Assembly: GCA_016294075.1 (NCBI GenBank)
Contig: JAEDCQ010000001.1
Span: forward strand, 186,001 to 250,000
Direction of reading: 5' to 3'
DNA: 64,000 nucleotides
From: Lachnospiraceae bacterium
Lineage (GTDB): Bacteria > Bacillota > Clostridia > Lachnospirales > Lachnospiraceae
The notes under the pieces were generated by a model, which saw only the letters and a list, made by a program, of their open reading frames with translations, ran no database searches and had not been told where the DNA came from. The translations under genes were made by a program, and so were the position numbers. How positions within the stretch are numbered: position 1 is the stretch's first letter; each line of letters starts with the position of its first letter. This document shows positions 32,788 to 43,037 of this stretch, one piece after another.

Positions 32788-33882
32788 TTGGTAAAATTCA
32801 TTTAAATAGCTGACTCTGGATGACATATTTTCTATCAGCAAATCTAATATAGTGATTGCCGCCATGGATTCTACGACAACGACAGCACGGGGAACAATGA
32901 TAGGGTCATGTCTGCCATGAATTTCAATGGTGGTATCTTCATGTGTATTTGTAACTGTGTTTTGAGACTGGGCAATAGATGGAGTCGGTTTGAAATGGGC
33001 ACGCAGGATAATATTACTTCCGTCGCTCATTCCTCCTAATATTCCGCCACTGTGATTGGTTTTCTTTTCAATAACTCCGTCATTCATATAAAAACAATCG
33101 TTATTTTCACTGCCGACATATTGGGAAACTGCAACTCCATCGCCGATTTCAACCGCTTTTACGGCACCGATTGACATAAGAGCATATGCAAGGCGTGCAT
33201 CCAGCTTATCAAAGACCGGTTCACCGATGCCGGCAGGCATTCCGGTCACAATGCATTCCACTATGCCGCCGGAGGAATTTTTGTTTGCCATACATTCTTT
33301 TAAATAGTTTTCTGCCTGTGCGGAAGCTTCCTCATCGGGAAGATATAAAGGAGAAGCATTTATGTGCTCCTGTGTGAATACATCACCCTTTGCCGTATAT
33401 GGTCCGATAGCACGGACAAATGCCGTTACCCCGATTCCCAGTTCTTTTAAAATTTTACATGCAATCGCGCCTGCAGCAACCCTGCCGATTGTTTCGCGGC
33501 CGGAGGAGCGTCCGCCGCCGCGGTAATCCCGAAAGCCATATTTTTCATCAAATGTATAATCCGCATGACCCGGACGATAAACAGAAGCAATGTTGCTGTA
33601 GTCACGGCTTATTTGGGAAGTATTGCGAATCATGATGGAAATGGGAGTGCCGGTTGTTTTGCCTTCAAAAATACCGGAAAGAATTTCGGGAGCATCTGCT
33701 TCGTTGCGCTTTGTACCGTATGCGTTGCTGCCCGGACGGCGTCTGTTCAAATATATTGCTAAATCCTCCTCGGACAGAGGGAGTCCTGCCGGAACTCCGT
33801 CAATGACAACACCGATTGCTTTGCCGTGGGATTCACCCCAGGTAGAGATAGAAAAATTTTTCCCGAAAATAGAACCTGCCAT
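32782..33882 (-). CDS. aroC: Chorismate synthase
   Basis: FMN-dependent last step of the shikimate pathway, forming chorismate. 366 residues, with GESHGKAIGVVIDGVPAG near the N-terminus, the signature RPGHADYTFDEKYGFRDYRGGGRSSGRET (in parts), and KPTPSIAQSQNTV and GRHDPIIVPRAVVVVESM toward the C-terminus. Single gene on the minus strand with no shikimate genes beside it. Its leader holds a GC-rich hairpin. Confidence 0.96.
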   Translation of the reverse strand: MAGSIFGKNFSISTWGESHGKAIGVVIDGVPAGLPLSEEDLAIYLNRRRPGSNAYGTKRNEADAPEILSGIFEGKTTGTPISIMIRNTSQISRDYSNIASVYRPGHADYTFDEKYGFRDYRGGGRSSGRETIGRVAAGAIACKILKELGIGVTAFVRAIGPYTAKGDVFTQEHINASPLYLPDEEASAQAENYLKECMANKNSSGGIVECIVTGMPAGIGEPVFDKLDARLAYALMSIGAVKAVEIGDGVAVSQYVGSENNDCFYMNDGVIEKKTNHSGGILGGMSDGSNIILRAHFKPTPSIAQSQNTVTNTHEDTTIEIHGRHDPIIVPRAVVVVESMAAITILDLLIENMSSRVSYLNEFYQK

Positions 33883-33908
33883 TATATACCATACCTCGTC
33901 TTTCCAAA

Positions 33909-33932
33909 GCCTGCCGATAAAATCGGACAGGC
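33909..33932 (-). other. Hairpin in the aroC leader
   Basis: GCCTG-CCGAT pairs with ATCGG-CAGGC with one bulged A and a 3-base loop, 27 bases upstream of the aroC start on the minus strand. It is followed on that strand by only a short T stretch, so its role is unclear. Confidence 0.4.
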
Positions 33933-34130
33933 AATTATATATTACAAAATGCTGTATTGCAAATATGTACCATTGATTTTCTTATTATAATCACTGCATA
34001 AAATTATCTCAAGTAATATGCTGAAAAAAATGAACGGAAAATATGAAAAAATATTGTAGAAAAGAGTTTCCTATGCTAACATAAAATATAATCTTGATTA
34101 CATTTTCACACTTTGAATGTGAGGGATAAC

Positions 34131-35159
34131 ATGTTAAATGATGTACAGAGCCGGCGGATTGGAAAATATCGCAAGCTGGCGAATAAAAATTTGTTTTGCA
34201 GGTATATTGCGACAGTACTGCTTGTAATTCATGTTATATGTATAAAATTTTTTTCTTACAATAAGCGGCGCTTTAAGGTATTGGGGGAGTTGTGTCTTAT
34301 TGCGGTTGTCTTTTTGATGAATACCAGTCTTACCCCTCCGACTTTTGCGGCGACATCTTCCGAAATGCCGGTTTTAGAAGCCTATACGGAAGAAACGGAT
34401 ATTTATGAACAGGCAGATTTGGAAGGAATGGTAGAGGACACTTTTGATATAGTAAAGAATGAAGAGGAAATTGCAAATCTTGATGATTTGATAGAGAAAA
34501 GTAAAGACTCCGTTCAGGGAGATTCTGTTGTAATACCGGATAGCGGTGACAGAGAAAATGCAGAAAATGAAAGTGAAGATCGGATTGCTTTTGATAAGAC
34601 AGATTGGAAGCTGCTTCTTGTTAATAAGCAACATACGATACCGGAAGATTATGAGTTTACACTTGGAACCATTAAAGGCTCCATGCGGTGTGACGAGCGT
34701 ATTATTGAGCCTTTGACACAGATGTTTGCAGCTGCAAAGGAGGATGGAATCAATCTTGTGGTTTGCTCTCCTTACCGCGATTTGGAAAGACAGGAATTTT
34801 TGTTTGAACGTAAAGTAAAATCTTATCAGCACTCCGGCATGTCTTATATGGATGCATATAAAAAAGCATCTGTTACCGTTACGCTTCCGGGAGCGAGTGA
34901 ACATCAGATAGGTCTTGCAGTAGATATTATCTCAGATACATATACTTCTTTGAATGAGGGATTTGCCGATACGGATGCCGGAAAGTGGCTGGCAGAACAT
35001 TCATGGGAATATGGTTTTATTCTTCGTTATCCGTTAGGAAAAGAAGAAATTACGGGGATACAATATGAGCCGTGGCATTTCCGTTATGTAGGAACTGATG
35101 CAGCAGAAGTCATAACGAATCAGAATATAACATTGGAAGAGTTTGTTGAGAATTTATAA
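34131..35159 (+). CDS. VanY-type D-alanyl-D-alanine carboxypeptidase
   Basis: 342-residue, membrane-anchored peptidoglycan peptidase. A basic N-terminus is followed by two hydrophobic stretches (ATVLLVIHVICI; LCLIAVVFLMNTSL), an acidic linker, then the VanY domain with VVCSPYRDLERQEFLF, SEHQIGLAVDI (zinc His and Asp) and the catalytic EPWHFRYVG. It trims the terminal D-Ala of cell-wall peptides; vancomycin resistance is not implied. The ATG at 34131 follows GTGAGGG; the TTG at 34113 is rejected. The stop overlaps the start of tgt. Confidence 0.88.
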   Translation: MLNDVQSRRIGKYRKLANKNLFCRYIATVLLVIHVICIKFFSYNKRRFKVLGELCLIAVVFLMNTSLTPPTFAATSSEMPVLEAYTEETDIYEQADLEGMVEDTFDIVKNEEEIANLDDLIEKSKDSVQGDSVVIPDSGDRENAENESEDRIAFDKTDWKLLLVNKQHTIPEDYEFTLGTIKGSMRCDERIIEPLTQMFAAAKEDGINLVVCSPYRDLERQEFLFERKVKSYQHSGMSYMDAYKKASVTVTLPGASEHQIGLAVDIISDTYTSLNEGFADTDAGKWLAEHSWEYGFILRYPLGKEEITGIQYEPWHFRYVGTDAAEVITNQNITLEEFVENL

Positions 35160-36310
35160 TGATGAGTAATTACAGTTATCGAATATTGAAACAGGAAGGC
35201 AGAGCCAAAAGAGCAGAAATGACAACGGTGCATGGGACAATCCAGACACCGGTGTTTATGAATGTCGGTACGGCTGCGGCAATTAAGGGTGCTGTGTCGA
35301 CAGAGGATTTGCAGTCAATTAAGACACAGGTAGAATTATCCAACACCTATCATCTGCATGTCAGACCCGGTGATGAGTTGATAAAGGAATTGGGCGGACT
35401 TCATAAATTTATGGTCTGGGATAAACCGATTTTGACTGATTCCGGCGGATTTCAGGTTTTTTCATTGGCCGGGCTGCGTAAGATTAAAGAAGAAGGCGTA
35501 ACATTTCATTCACATGTTGACGGGCGCATCATTTTTATGGGGCCGGAAGAGAGCATTCGGATTCAGAGTAATCTCGCATCAACCATTGCGATGGCATTTG
35601 ATGAGTGCCCCCCGGCACTTGCCGAGCGAAGCTATGTACAGCCATCTGTTGACAGGACGACAAGATGGTTAAGACGCTGTAAGGATGAAATTGCAAGACT
35701 CAATGCCATGGATGATACTATTAATAAAAAGCAGTTGTTGTTCGGTATTAATCAGGGGGCTGTTTTTGAGGATATCCGCATTGAGCATGCAAAGAGAATT
35801 GCGGATATGAATCTGGATGGGTATGCGGTCGGTGGGCTGGCAGTCGGAGAATCTCATGAAGAAATGTACCGCATTTTGGATGAAACGGTACCGTATCTGC
35901 CTAAAGACAAGCCGACATACCTGATGGGAGTGGGAACTCCTGCAAATATTTTGGAGGCTGTTGACAGGGGAATTGATTTTTTTGACTGCGTGTATCCGAC
36001 GAGAAACGGCAGACACGGTCATCTGTATACCAATCACGGAAAAATTAATTTATTTAATCAGAAATATGAAAAAGATATGCGGCCGATTGAAGAAGGATGC
36101 GAATGCCCGGCATGTAAGACATATTCCAGAGCTTATATACGTCATCTCTTAAAGGCAAAGGAGATGCTCGGAATGCGTTTATGTGTATTGCATAATCTGT
36201 ATTTTTATAATACGATGATGGAAGAAATAAGAAATGCATTAGACACAGGAACCTTTGCATCCTATAAAAAGCAGAAGCTTGAGGGTATGCTTACACCGGA
36301 AAATGCATAA
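35159..36310 (+). CDS. tgt: tRNA-guanine (queuine) transglycosylase
   Basis: Exchanges G34 for preQ1 (queuosine precursor) in tRNAs for Asp, Asn, His and Tyr. 383 residues; nucleophile and substrate regions LTDSGGFQVFSLAGLRKI, FGINQGAVFEDIR, VGGLAVGE and DCVYPTRNGRHG are intact, as is the zinc site CECPACKTYSRAYIRHLLKA...LHN. The start overlaps the VanY stop in TAATG; a second ATG lies 3 bases on. yajC follows, a common clostridial order. Confidence 0.96.
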   Translation: MMSNYSYRILKQEGRAKRAEMTTVHGTIQTPVFMNVGTAAAIKGAVSTEDLQSIKTQVELSNTYHLHVRPGDELIKELGGLHKFMVWDKPILTDSGGFQVFSLAGLRKIKEEGVTFHSHVDGRIIFMGPEESIRIQSNLASTIAMAFDECPPALAERSYVQPSVDRTTRWLRRCKDEIARLNAMDDTINKKQLLFGINQGAVFEDIRIEHAKRIADMNLDGYAVGGLAVGESHEEMYRILDETVPYLPKDKPTYLMGVGTPANILEAVDRGIDFFDCVYPTRNGRHGHLYTNHGKINLFNQKYEKDMRPIEEGCECPACKTYSRAYIRHLLKAKEMLGMRLCVLHNLYFYNTMMEEIRNALDTGTFASYKKQKLEGMLTPENA

Positions 36311-36401
36311 AACAGTAATATTCTTATAAAAAAAATATAAACAGACTTGATGAATCTGCAAATTTTGTGTATGATTGCAGATAGTAAACCCGAAGGAGGA
36401 C

Positions 36402-36716
36402 ATGAACGTGGGTATTTTATTAACAGAATCAGCAGGTGCAGCATCCGGAATCGTGATGGTGATTTATATTGTTCTTATTTTTGCATTTCTTTATTTTATG
36501 ATGATTCGTCCGCAGAAAAAAGAGCAGAAGAGAATGGCTGCCATGATGGCATCTTTAGAGATTGGTGACAGCATTTTAACAAGCAGCGGTTTCTATGGTG
36601 TTGTAATTGATATTGCAGATGATACGGTTATCGTAGAGTTCGGAAGTAATAAAAACTGTCGTATTCCGATGCAGAAAACAGCAATTGCACAGGTAGAAAA
36701 GCCATCCAACGAATAA
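36402..36716 (+). CDS. yajC: Preprotein translocase subunit YajC
   Basis: Accessory subunit of the SecDF-YajC complex. 104 residues: one transmembrane helix (IVMVIYIVLIFAFLYFMM) followed by the hallmark IRPQKKEQKRMAAMMASL, and a cytoplasmic domain with IGDSILTSSGFYGVVIDI. A strong AAGGAGG lies 5 bases before the ATG. It is normally next to tgt as here; secDF is not in the window. Confidence 0.94.
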   Translation: MNVGILLTESAGAASGIVMVIYIVLIFAFLYFMMIRPQKKEQKRMAAMMASLEIGDSILTSSGFYGVVIDIADDTVIVEFGSNKNCRIPMQKTAIAQVEKPSNE

Positions 36717-36752
36717 ACAGTCAAAAGAATAACGAGAGCGGAAAAGTGATTA

Positions 36753-36787
36753 AAAAACACCGGCATGCAGTGCGTGTCGGTGTTTTT
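36753..36787 (+). terminator. Intrinsic terminator after yajC
   Basis: AAAAACACCGGCATGC pairs with GCGTGTCGGTGTTTTT (two G-T pairs) around a 3-base loop. Confidence 0.88.
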
Positions 36788-36929
36788 AGTATATAGGCCA
36801 TTTTATAAACAGCCTTCTTTTTACTATAATCTCTGGTTATGGAATATATAATAGATATATATTTTATGGATAATAAATAATATGATACGATAAACAAAAT
36901 AATCAAAAAAGGAACGGAGACAATATACA

Positions 36930-38012
36930 ATGGAATTACATATTGCGAGCATTGGTGGAGACGGAATCGGACCGGAAATTATTACAGAGGCAAAGAAGGT
37001 ATTAAAGAAAGTTTGTGAGAAATACGGTCATACCATTTCCTATGATGATATACTGATGGGTGGGGCATCCATTGATGTACATGGAGTACCGCTTACCGAT
37101 GAAACGATTGAGATTGCAAAGAAAGCGGATGCGGTTTTAATGGGCTCTATCGGCGGTGACACGAATACCTCACCGTGGTATAAATTAGAACCATCTTTAA
37201 GACCGGAAGCCGGCCTTTTGAAATTACGCAAAGCCTTAAATTTGTTTGCAAACCTTCGCCCGGCTGTATTATACCCGCAGCTTGCAGGCGCATGCCCTTT
37301 AAAAGAAGAAATAAGTGCCAGGGGGTTTGATATGCTGATTATGAGAGAATTAACCGGCGGTCTATACTTTGGAGAACGCCACACTGAGGAAGTGAATGGT
37401 GTCCGCACTGCAATAGATACCCTTACATATAATGAAGAAGAAATTCGAAGGGTGGCAATTAAGGCGTTTGATGTTGCCATGGTTCGTAATAAAAAGGTGA
37501 CAAGCGTGGATAAAGCAAATGTGTTGGATTCTTCCAGACTTTGGAGAACAGTTGTGAATGAAGTGGCAAAGGATTATCCGGAAGTGATCGTAGAGCATAT
37601 GCTTGTTGATAATTGTGCCATGCAGCTTGTAAAAGATCCGGCACAGTTTGATGTTATTCTGACAGAGAATATGTTTGGTGATATTCTGTCGGATGAAGCA
37701 AGTATGGTAACCGGTTCGATTGGAATGCTTGCAAGTGCCAGCATGAATGATACAAAGTTTGGTTTATATGAACCGAGCCATGGTTCAGCACCGGATATAG
37801 CAGGGAAGAATATTGCCAATCCGCTTGCAACCATTCTTTCCGCAGCTATGATGTTAAAATATTCATTCGGACTTTTAGAAGAAGCAAAAGCAATCGAAAC
37901 TGCCATTTATCAGGTTTTGGATGACGGGTATCGTACAGGTGATATCATGTCGGAGGGAATGAAGAAGGTCTCCTGCAGTGAAATGGGAGATTTGGTAAGT
38001 GAAAGAATCTAA
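36930..38012 (+). CDS. leuB: 3-isopropylmalate dehydrogenase
   Basis: NAD-dependent oxidative decarboxylation in leucine synthesis. 360 residues; GGDGIGPEI near the start, RPEAGLLKLRKALNLFANLRP (substrate Arg residues), MRELTGGLYFGER and the NAD-site GSAPDIAGKNIANPLATILS. It is the first gene of a leuB-ilvD-ilvB run; leuA and leuCD are not present in the window. No T-box is visible in the 142 bases between the yajC terminator and the start. Confidence 0.95.
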   Translation: MELHIASIGGDGIGPEIITEAKKVLKKVCEKYGHTISYDDILMGGASIDVHGVPLTDETIEIAKKADAVLMGSIGGDTNTSPWYKLEPSLRPEAGLLKLRKALNLFANLRPAVLYPQLAGACPLKEEISARGFDMLIMRELTGGLYFGERHTEEVNGVRTAIDTLTYNEEEIRRVAIKAFDVAMVRNKKVTSVDKANVLDSSRLWRTVVNEVAKDYPEVIVEHMLVDNCAMQLVKDPAQFDVILTENMFGDILSDEASMVTGSIGMLASASMNDTKFGLYEPSHGSAPDIAGKNIANPLATILSAAMMLKYSFGLLEEAKAIETAIYQVLDDGYRTGDIMSEGMKKVSCSEMGDLVSERI

Positions 38013-38075
38013 CAAAGGTTTGATGAAGTGCGAGAAATGTAGTATGATAAAAAGATGATTTTTAGGAGGTTTTTT

Positions 38076-39746
38076 ATGAGAAGCGATGCAGCAAAAACAG
38101 GGGCAAGTCAGGCTCCTCACAGATCATTATTTAATGCGTTAGGCTATACAAAAGAAGAATTGGCAAGACCGATGGTCGGTATTGTGTGCTCATACAATGA
38201 AATTGTACCGGGACATATGAATCTTGATAAGATTGCGGATGCGGTAAAGATGGGCGTTGCAATGGCGGGCGGAACACCTGTTATGTTCCCTGCAATTGCT
38301 GTATGTGACGGTATTGCGATGGGACATACCGGCATGAAATATTCTTTGGTTACAAGAGACCTGATTGCAGACAGTACGGAATGTATGGCATTGGCACATC
38401 AGTTTGATGCATTAGTCTGCATCCCGAATTGTGATAAAAATGTACCGGGATTATTGATGGCCGCAGCCAGATTAAACATTCCGACTATTTTTGTTTCCGG
38501 TGGTCCGATGCTTGCAGGAAAGGTAAAGGGTTGCAAGACGAGTCTGTCTTCTCTGTTTGAGGCAGTCGGGGCACAGGCGGCAGGCAAAATTACAATGGAG
38601 GAATTGGAAGAGTACGAAGAAAAAGCATGCCCGACATGCGGCTCCTGCTCCGGTATGTATACAGCCAATTCCATGAACTGTCTGACGGAAGCAATCGGTA
38701 TGGGACTTCCGGGGAACGGAACGATTCCGGCGGTTTATTCTGAAAGAATCCGTCTTGCAAAGCATGCCGGAATGAAAATCATGGAACTGCTTGAAAAGGA
38801 TATTAAGCCCCGCGACATTATGACAAAGGAGGCATTTTATAATGCTCTTGCAGTAGATATGGCACTTGGATGCTCTACAAATTCCATGTTGCATTTACCT
38901 GCAATTGCACATGAGTGCGGTATTGATTTGGATTTATCCATTGCAAATGAAATCAGCGCAAAAACTCCGAATCTCTGTCATCTTGCACCGGCAGGCCATA
39001 CATATATTGAAGAGCTTAATGAAGCAGGCGGTGTTTATGCCGTTATGAATGAACTGAATAAAAAGAATCTGTTAAATACAGACGGAATTACCTGTACAGG
39101 AAAGACAATTAAGGAAAATATTGCAGGCTGTGTCAACAAAAATCCGGAGGTTATCCGTCCGATTGAAAATCCATACAGTGAGGTGGGCGGTATTGCAGTA
39201 TTATCCGGTAATATTGCACCGGATACCTGTGTTGTAAAGCGTTCTGCAGTAGTTGAAGAAATGCTGGTACATGAGGGTCCTGCAAGAGTATTTGACTGTG
39301 AAGAGGATGCGATTGCCGCAATCAAAGGCGGTAAAATCGTTGCAGGTGATGTTGTGGTTATCCGTTATGAAGGCCCGAAGGGCGGACCGGGTATGCGTGA
39401 AATGCTTAATCCGACCTCTGCAATTGCGGGAATGGGACTCGGAAGTACTGTGGCATTGATTACGGACGGGCGTTTTTCAGGGGCGTCCAGAGGCGCATCT
39501 ATCGGACACGTTTCACCGGAAGCTGCAGTTGGCGGCCCGATTGCATTGATTGAAGAAGGAGATATTATTAAAATTGATATTCCTGCAAATACCATTAATG
39601 TAGATGTTTCGGATGAAGTATTGGCGGAGCGTAGAAAGAATTGGACACCGAGAGAACCAAAAATTAACAGCGGTTATCTGGCAAGATACCGTCAGCTTGT
39701 AACAAGCGGAAACAAAGGTGCTATTTTAGAGATTCCAAAGAATTAA
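38076..39746 (+). CDS. ilvD: Dihydroxy-acid dehydratase
   Basis: Iron-sulfur dehydratase forming the 2-oxoacids of valine and isoleucine. 556 residues, with cluster cysteines in CIPNCDKNVPGLLMAAARLN and CPTCGSCSGMYTANSMNCL, and the C-terminal GPKGGPGMREMLNPTSAIAG and TDGRFSGASRGASIGHVSPEA regions. The ATG at 38076 follows AGGAGG; an in-frame ATG at 38055 overlaps that site and is rejected. Confidence 0.96.
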   Translation: MRSDAAKTGASQAPHRSLFNALGYTKEELARPMVGIVCSYNEIVPGHMNLDKIADAVKMGVAMAGGTPVMFPAIAVCDGIAMGHTGMKYSLVTRDLIADSTECMALAHQFDALVCIPNCDKNVPGLLMAAARLNIPTIFVSGGPMLAGKVKGCKTSLSSLFEAVGAQAAGKITMEELEEYEEKACPTCGSCSGMYTANSMNCLTEAIGMGLPGNGTIPAVYSERIRLAKHAGMKIMELLEKDIKPRDIMTKEAFYNALAVDMALGCSTNSMLHLPAIAHECGIDLDLSIANEISAKTPNLCHLAPAGHTYIEELNEAGGVYAVMNELNKKNLLNTDGITCTGKTIKENIAGCVNKNPEVIRPIENPYSEVGGIAVLSGNIAPDTCVVKRSAVVEEMLVHEGPARVFDCEEDAIAAIKGGKIVAGDVVVIRYEGPKGGPGMREMLNPTSAIAGMGLGSTVALITDGRFSGASRGASIGHVSPEAAVGGPIALIEEGDIIKIDIPANTINVDVSDEVLAERRKNWTPREPKINSGYLARYRQLVTSGNKGAILEIPKN

Positions 39747-39821
39747 CGGAATTTTGAGTAAATGGTGAAAAACAAAAATGTAGGACAGCAATAAACAAAC
39801 CGGAAATTTGGAGGGAAATAC

Positions 39822-41507
39822 ATGAAATTAACAGGAGCTGAAATTGTAATTGAATGCTTAAAAGAACAGGGTGTAGATACTGTTTTCGGATATCCGGGCG
39901 GAACCATTCTGAATATTTATGATGCTTTGTATAAGCATCAGGATGAAATTTTTCATATTTTAACAAGCCACGAACAGGGCGCTGCCCATGCGGCAGACGG
40001 TTATGCAAGAGCGACCGGTAAGGTAGGTGTCTGTCTGGCAACAAGCGGACCGGGAGCAACCAATCTGGTTACGGGTATTGCAACAGCATATATGGACAGT
40101 GTTCCCATGGTTGCCATCACGGCAAATGTTAATCTGCCGCTTTTAGGGAAGGATACCTTCCAGGAGGTGGATATTGCAGGTGTGACGATGCCGATTACAA
40201 AGCACAGTTATATTGTAAAGGATGTGAATGTTTTGGCTAAAACAATCCGTAAAGCATTTGAAATAGCCAAAAGCGGACGTCCGGGACCGGTTCTTGTTGA
40301 TATTACAAAGGATGTAACGGCTGCATTATGCGAATATGAAAGACAGACTCCGGCGATTCCCAAGAAGAAGAGCCGTTATACGGAAGAAGATATTGACAGA
40401 GTAGTAAAGGTAATACAGGAATCAAAAAAACCATATATATATCTTGGCGGTGGTGCCATAATTTCCGAAGCGGAAAAAGAAGTGGCAGAATTTGCAGACC
40501 TTATTGATGCTCCGGTCTGTGATACATTAATGGGTAAGGGTGCTTTTGACGGACATAGTGACCGATATACCGGTATGATTGGTATGCATGGCACAAAAGT
40601 CAGCAATTTCGGTGTGAGCGAATGTGACCTTTTAATTGCTCTTGGTGCACGTTTCTCAGATCGTGTTGTGGGTAATCCGAAAAAATTTGCATCCAATGCA
40701 AAGGTACTGCATATTGATATAGATGCGGCTGAAATTGATAAAAACATAAAAACATATACATCCGTTGTAGGAGACTTAAAAGAAGTATTAAATAAGCTGA
40801 ACTCCCGTTTGGAAAAACAGGAGCATAATACATGGATGATGCATATTCAGGAATTAAAGGAAAGATATCCGCTTAATTACAATAAGAATGTTCTTTCCGG
40901 GCCTTACATTATAGAAGAAATCGATCGGATTACAGACGGTAAGGCATTGATTACGACAGATGTCGGACAGCATCAGATGTGGGCGGCACAGTATTACCGT
41001 TATACAAAGCCGCGTACCTTCTTATCATCTGGTGGTTTGGGAACCATGGGATACGGTCTTGGCGCATGTATCGGGGCAAAAATGGGATGTCCCGATAAGA
41101 TTTGCATCAATATTGCCGGGGATGGTTGTTTCCGTATGAATATGAATGAACTTGCAACAGCATCCCGTTACAATATTCCGATTATTCAGGTGGTAATTAA
41201 CAATCATGTACTGGGAATGGTAAGACAATGGCAGTCACTTTTCTATGACCATCGTTATTCTCAGACTGTTTTAGATGATAAGGTTGATTTTGCCAAGGTT
41301 GCAGAAGGATTAGGCTGCGAGGCAATTACGATTACCTCCAAAGAAGAGGTTGCGCCTGCTATTGAGAAGGCAATTGCACTCGGAAAACCGGTATTGCTTA
41401 ACTGTATCATTGATAAAGATGATTGTGTATTCCCGATGGTTCCCGCCGGTGCACCGATTTCGGATGCCTTTGATGCGGAAGATTTGAAAAATAAGAATAC
41501 AAAATAA
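39822..41507 (+). CDS. ilvB: Acetolactate synthase large subunit
   Basis: TPP/FAD enzyme making acetolactate or acetohydroxybutyrate. 561 residues; FGYPGGTILNIYDAL at the start, the catalytic Glu in SHEQGAAHAADGYARATG, GPGATNLVTGIATAYMDSVP, and the TPP motif GDGCFRMNMNELATASRYNIPI. The SD GGAGGG precedes the ATG. Ends ilv/leu run. No small regulatory subunit gene (ilvN) follows; it must lie elsewhere or be absent. Confidence 0.94.
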   Translation: MKLTGAEIVIECLKEQGVDTVFGYPGGTILNIYDALYKHQDEIFHILTSHEQGAAHAADGYARATGKVGVCLATSGPGATNLVTGIATAYMDSVPMVAITANVNLPLLGKDTFQEVDIAGVTMPITKHSYIVKDVNVLAKTIRKAFEIAKSGRPGPVLVDITKDVTAALCEYERQTPAIPKKKSRYTEEDIDRVVKVIQESKKPYIYLGGGAIISEAEKEVAEFADLIDAPVCDTLMGKGAFDGHSDRYTGMIGMHGTKVSNFGVSECDLLIALGARFSDRVVGNPKKFASNAKVLHIDIDAAEIDKNIKTYTSVVGDLKEVLNKLNSRLEKQEHNTWMMHIQELKERYPLNYNKNVLSGPYIIEEIDRITDGKALITTDVGQHQMWAAQYYRYTKPRTFLSSGGLGTMGYGLGACIGAKMGCPDKICINIAGDGCFRMNMNELATASRYNIPIIQVVINNHVLGMVRQWQSLFYDHRYSQTVLDDKVDFAKVAEGLGCEAITITSKEEVAPAIEKAIALGKPVLLNCIIDKDDCVFPMVPAGAPISDAFDAEDLKNKNTK

Positions 41508-41565
41508 ATTCTGGCATAAAGTGAAATAGATTTAAAGTTTATTTGAACTTTTTGCGGGAGAACAA

Positions 41566-42999
41566 ATGAAAAAGTTTTTACAAATTATTATTGCCAGTAT
41601 ATTAATAATATGTCTTTTATTAGGCCTGGGTTACCTGGGCCTATCAGTGTATTATGAAAACGGTTTTTCGTTTCAGACATACATAAACGGAATATATTGC
41701 ACGGGAAAAAGCGTTGAAGCAGTTAATCAGGAATTGAATGATGCATTTGAATACAATGGGCTAACAGTAGTAACAAAGCAGGGAACATTTTCTATTGATA
41801 CTGAAAAAATAGAGTATTCCTATGATTACAGAGAACCGCTTAACCATTATTTAAAGCAGCAGAATCCATATCTTTGGATAGAGAATCTGTTTGGAAATCA
41901 GGAAAAGTACAGCATGCTTCCTTCTGTTTCTTATAATGAAAATATGCTGGAAGAAATCCTGGAAAAAGAAATTGCGGCACAAAAGCTGCCGGCATCACAT
42001 CATATTATATTACGGTCAGGAAAGAACGGATTTGAATTACAGGATACCAAACAGGATATTCTGGATAAAACAAAAATGAAAGAGGTAGTTAAAAAGGCTC
42101 TGGCAGATGGTCGCGATACAATTGATATTGAGAAAGAAGGCTGTTATTACAATCAACCGTATACGGCTGAAGAAGAAAAACTGCTGGTATTTTACAAACA
42201 GGCAGAACAATATCAATCAAGGAAGGTTGTATATCATTTTGGAGAAGAAACAGAGAAACTGGATGCAGGCGACCTTGCACAGACATTAACCTGCTTTTCT
42301 TATTTTCAAACAGGAAAAAAAGAACTGCCGGAATCCTTTCCGGAGGGGTTTTTATCACAAGACGGTACATTAAGTGTAGAGAAAGAAGCGGTGGACGCAC
42401 TTCTGGATGATTGCTTTGAACCGTATAACACTTATAGGAATCATACCTTTACAACACATGACGGAAGAACTCTGAAAATCAAAGGCGGTACATACGGTAA
42501 TCAGATTAATATGAAAAAAGAAAAAGAGGAACTGCTTGCTTTTCTGCAATCGGAGGAGACCGAATATGACAGGGAACCGTTATACTCAAAGGAAGTATCT
42601 TTAAAAGGGAAAGATGATATCGGAGATACATATATTGAGGTTGATATCGGAAATCAGAAAATGTTTTATTATCGTAACGGAGAACTTTATCTTGAAACAG
42701 ATGTAGTGACGGGTAAGAACAATGCAACAAGAGAAGAAGTCTGTTATGTGTATGGCAAGCAGAAAAACCGGATTCTGCGCGGACCCGGTTATGCCTCACC
42801 TGTAAAATACTGGATGCCTGTCAGTGGTGGAATCGGTATACATGATTCATCCTGGCGAAGTGAGTATGGGGGTGATATTTATATTCGTAACGGATCCCAT
42901 GGGTGTGTCAATACGCCGCTTGAGATTGCTGAAAAAATGTATGAGGTGGTAGAAATCGGAACCCCTTGTATTATGTATTACGGAATAGATGAAAATTAA
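41566..42999 (+). CDS. L,D-transpeptidase with peptidoglycan-binding domains
   Basis: 477-residue cell-wall enzyme. An N-terminal membrane helix (IIIASILIICLLLGLGYLGLS, in parts) anchors it outside the cell; a middle part resembles PG_binding_4-type repeats, and the C-terminal YkuD domain carries IGIHDSSW and the active-site Cys in NGSHGCVNTP. It forms 3-3 cross-links or attaches proteins to peptidoglycan. It has its own ribosome site (GGGAG) and lies between ilvB and serC without obvious linkage to either. Confidence 0.9.
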   Translation: MKKFLQIIIASILIICLLLGLGYLGLSVYYENGFSFQTYINGIYCTGKSVEAVNQELNDAFEYNGLTVVTKQGTFSIDTEKIEYSYDYREPLNHYLKQQNPYLWIENLFGNQEKYSMLPSVSYNENMLEEILEKEIAAQKLPASHHIILRSGKNGFELQDTKQDILDKTKMKEVVKKALADGRDTIDIEKEGCYYNQPYTAEEEKLLVFYKQAEQYQSRKVVYHFGEETEKLDAGDLAQTLTCFSYFQTGKKELPESFPEGFLSQDGTLSVEKEAVDALLDDCFEPYNTYRNHTFTTHDGRTLKIKGGTYGNQINMKKEKEELLAFLQSEETEYDREPLYSKEVSLKGKDDIGDTYIEVDIGNQKMFYYRNGELYLETDVVTGKNNATREEVCYVYGKQKNRILRGPGYASPVKYWMPVSGGIGIHDSSWRSEYGGDIYIRNGSHGCVNTPLEIAEKMYEVVEIGTPCIMYYGIDEN

Positions 43000-43037
43000 T
43001 TGAAGTTGTGAATCAGTTGGTTTTCCGCGTTAGTGTA

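Noticed and set aside
33186..33976. Several plus-strand frames opposite aroC
   Set aside because: They mirror a well-supported gene on the other strand and show no family features or ribosome sites.
34131..35159. Vancomycin-resistance interpretation of the VanY-type gene
   Set aside because: No vanH, vanA/B, vanX or two-component genes are nearby; it is most likely an ordinary wall peptidase.
36788..36929. Possible leader peptide or T-box before leuB
   Set aside because: No branched-chain codon run, T-box sequence or terminator/antiterminator pair is visible.
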